In this document: positions 37,430 to 39,090 of the stretch, in pieces
Layout of the letters: each line of letters starts with the position of its first letter
Position numbering within the stretch: the first letter of the stretch is position 1
Assembly (NCBI GenBank): GCA_945893365.1
Contig: CAMDED010000068.1
Location: 1 to 39,090 of the forward strand
Reading direction: 5' to 3'
From: Candidatus Sulfopaludibacter sp. SbA3
GTDB taxonomy: Bacteria > Acidobacteriota > Terriglobia > Bryobacterales > Bryobacteraceae
Length of the DNA stretch: 39,090 nt
Notes under the pieces: generated by a model
Seen by the model: the letters and a program-made list of their open reading frames with translations, nothing else
Told to the model about the DNA's origin: nothing
Databases searched by the model: none
Translations under genes and position numbers: made by a program

Positions 37430-38869
37430 ATGACCATGGACCCGCGCAAAGAGTACATGACGATGATGACGCGCCGCCATTTTTTTGGGCGCGCCGCGAC
37501 GGGAATTGGAACAGCCGCGCTCGCTCACGCGGAATCCGGGACCGGCGCGGAGAGCGGCCTGCCGGGGCTCCCCCATTTCGCGCCGAAGGCCAAGCGCGTC
37601 ATCTATCTTTTTCAATCGGGCGGCCCGTCCCAAATGGAATTGTTCGATTTCAAGCCGAAATTGAACGAGCTCCAAGGCTCCGAATTGCCGGATTCCATCC
37701 GCCGCGGCCAGCGGCTCACCGGAATGTCATCCACGCAAACGACGTTTCCGGTCGTCGCTTCCCGCTTCGGCTTTGCGCAATATGGGCAGTCCGGTGCGTG
37801 GCTGAGCGAGCTGCTGCCGCACACGGCGCGTATCGCGGACCGGCTGACCTTCGTGAAATCGATGCACACCGAGGCGATCAATCACGATCCGGCGGTAACT
37901 TTTTTGCAAACGGGCGCGCAGATCGCCGGCCGCCCGAGCATCGGGTCGTGGCTCGTTTACGGACTCGGTTCGGTAACGCGCGATCTGCCGGGCTTCGTCG
38001 TGATGATTTCGCCGGGCGGCGGCGGGGGTGGCCAGCCGCTCTACGACCGTCTGTGGGGCAGCGGCTTCCTGCCCACCCGTTTTCAGGGCGTGAAGTTTCG
38101 CTCCGTCGGAGATCCGGTACTCTATTTGTCGAACCCCGCGGGTTTCCCGGAGAGTAACCGCCGCATTTTTCTCGACGCGCTCGGCGAGCTCAACCGGATG
38201 AAGCTCGAAGAGTTCGCCGATCCCGAAATCGCGACGCGGATTTCGCAATACGAAATGGCGTTCCGGATGCAAAGCTCCGTTCCGGAATTGACGGACCTCT
38301 CAAGAGAGCCCGGTCGCACGTTCAAGCTTTACGGTGAAGACGCCCGAAAACCCGGAACGTTCGCGGCGAATTGCCTCCTCGCCCGGCGCCTGGCGGAGCG
38401 CGGCGTGCGATTCATTCAACTTTTCCACCGCGATTGGGATCAGCACGGCAAGATGCAGCAAGACCTGCCGAAACGATGCAAGGACACCGACCAGGCGTCG
38501 GCGGCGTTGGTTGAGGACTTGGCGGAGCGGGGGATGCTCGACGAGACGCTGGTGGTTTGGGGCGGCGAGTTCGGGCGTACCGTGTATTGCCAGGGCCGCC
38601 TGACGCCCGAGGAATACGGCCGCGATCATCACCCTCGCTGTTTCACGGTCTGGATGGCCGGCGGCGGCATCAAACCCGGCGTCACATGGGGCGAAACGGA
38701 CGACTACGGGTACAACATCGCGCGCGATCCGGTCCACGTGCACGATTTGCAGGCGACCATCCTGCATTGCCTGGGCATCGACCACACCCGCCTCACTTTC
38801 AAGTATCAAGGCCGGCATTTTCGGCTGACCGACGTGCACGGGGAAGTTGTGAGACCCCTCCTGGCGTAG
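37430..38869 (+). CDS. DUF1501 protein with Tat signal
   Basis: A 479-residue DUF1501 protein (alkaline-phosphatase/sulfatase-like fold). The twin-arginine signal [18 protein letters not shown] is near residues 14-31; in-frame ATGs at 37430 to about 37466 make the true start uncertain. Conserved blocks are [60 protein letters not shown] and [21 protein letters not shown]. Asp and His residues in [13 protein letters not shown] and GRDHH are candidate metal ligands. It pairs with the PSD1 cytochrome upstream and is probably in the same transcript. Confidence 0.93.
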   Translation: MTMDPRKEYMTMMTRRHFFGRAATGIGTAALAHAESGTGAESGLPGLPHFAPKAKRVIYLFQSGGPSQMELFDFKPKLNELQGSELPDSIRRGQRLTGMSSTQTTFPVVASRFGFAQYGQSGAWLSELLPHTARIADRLTFVKSMHTEAINHDPAVTFLQTGAQIAGRPSIGSWLVYGLGSVTRDLPGFVVMISPGGGGGGQPLYDRLWGSGFLPTRFQGVKFRSVGDPVLYLSNPAGFPESNRRIFLDALGELNRMKLEEFADPEIATRISQYEMAFRMQSSVPELTDLSREPGRTFKLYGEDARKPGTFAANCLLARRLAERGVRFIQLFHRDWDQHGKMQQDLPKRCKDTDQASAALVEDLAERGMLDETLVVWGGEFGRTVYCQGRLTPEEYGRDHHPRCFTVWMAGGGIKPGVTWGETDDYGYNIARDPVHVHDLQATILHCLGIDHTRLTFKYQGRHFRLTDVHGEVVRPLLA

Positions 38870-38872
38870 CGC

Positions 38873-39058
38873 CTTGCTCTGCGACCCGCGAACGCAAGAA
38901 GCCGTGACGTGGCCGAGACAACCCAGGTGGGGCCGACCGGTAGCTTAGCTACTTTCCGGCGCAAAATTCCTGACATAAGTTTCTTGTTTTCATAAGGCGT
39001 CGATCTGGCGGCGTGCTTGGTTGAACAGAATCGCTTTGTGCGACCCGCGAGGACAAAG
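38873..39058. repeat. Two related hairpins sharing the core GCGACCCGCGA
   Basis: Hairpin 1 (38873-38898) has outer stem CTTGC/GCAAG; hairpin 2 (39034-39058) has outer stem CTTTGT/ACAAAG. Both enclose GCGACCCGCGA, which can fold as GCG-ACC-CGC. The stems differ in sequence but keep pairing, which looks like covariation. They lie about 140 nt apart in the non-coding region after the DUF1501 gene. No gene is recognised in 38870-39090. They may be repeats of a REP-type family or structured RNA; two copies are too few to decide. Confidence 0.55.
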
Positions 39059-39090
39059 ATGCATTTCTGCGCTTTCCCTTTGGCACAGCG

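Noticed and set aside
38949-39090. Minus-strand frame open from the right edge to a stop at 38949-38951 (about 47 codons, ending LCQEFCAGK)
   Set aside because: No recognisable family, it covers both shared-core hairpins, and an open run of this length is expected by chance in GC-rich DNA.

Overview
The window looks like a GC-rich soil bacterium of the phylum Acidobacteriota, most likely from the Solibacter/Bryobacter group. This is inferred from gene content, not a database search: two Oar-like TonB-dependent receptors with an N-terminal carboxypeptidase-regulatory-like domain, a PSCyt1/DUF1549/DUF1553 cytochrome next to a Tat-exported DUF1501 protein, a secreted PQQ dehydrogenase and a PadR-controlled RND pump.

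Layout. (1) 471-8671 (+): Oar-like receptor, SDR dehydrogenase, TolB-like beta-propeller, PQQ quinoprotein and a five-heme cytochrome c. They are closely spaced and probably form one operon for uptake and periplasmic oxidation of a carbohydrate or alcohol. (2) 9118-14449 (+): a tight cluster that starts with a 990-residue fusion of a P1B-type metal ATPase to an HflK-like SPFH domain, followed by HflC, a second HflK and a membrane-anchored NTF2-like protein. Apparent orphan antitoxin genes lie on either side, and a DUF433/DUF5615 toxin-antitoxin pair follows. (3) 15575-19397 (+): a three-subunit molybdenum hydroxylase (FAD, 2x[2Fe-2S], Mo subunits) plus a MoaD/ThiS-like protein whose Gly-Gly is not at the C-terminus. 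(4) 19398-25203: a secreted Gly/Tyr-rich protein (-) divergent from a second Oar-like receptor (+) across an AT-rich region with repeated TAGTATTA-type sites; the receptor is followed by an exported tandem AhpD-like protein. (5) 25235-32560 (-): a padR-tolC-RND-adaptor efflux operon with a sigma70-like promoter and a perfect 26-bp palindromic operator. Next to it is a broken 1.2-kb partial copy of the RND gene, itself interrupted by a 138-bp MITE-like element. (6) 32594-38869 (+): a secreted lyase-like protein, a 39-codon single-helix membrane microprotein, and the PSD1/DUF1501 pair. The right edge carries two small hairpins that share a core sequence.

The least ordinary parts are the ATPase-HflK fusion island, the MITE whose empty site is preserved in the intact paralogue, the PadR palindrome, the microprotein and the structured repeats at both window edges.
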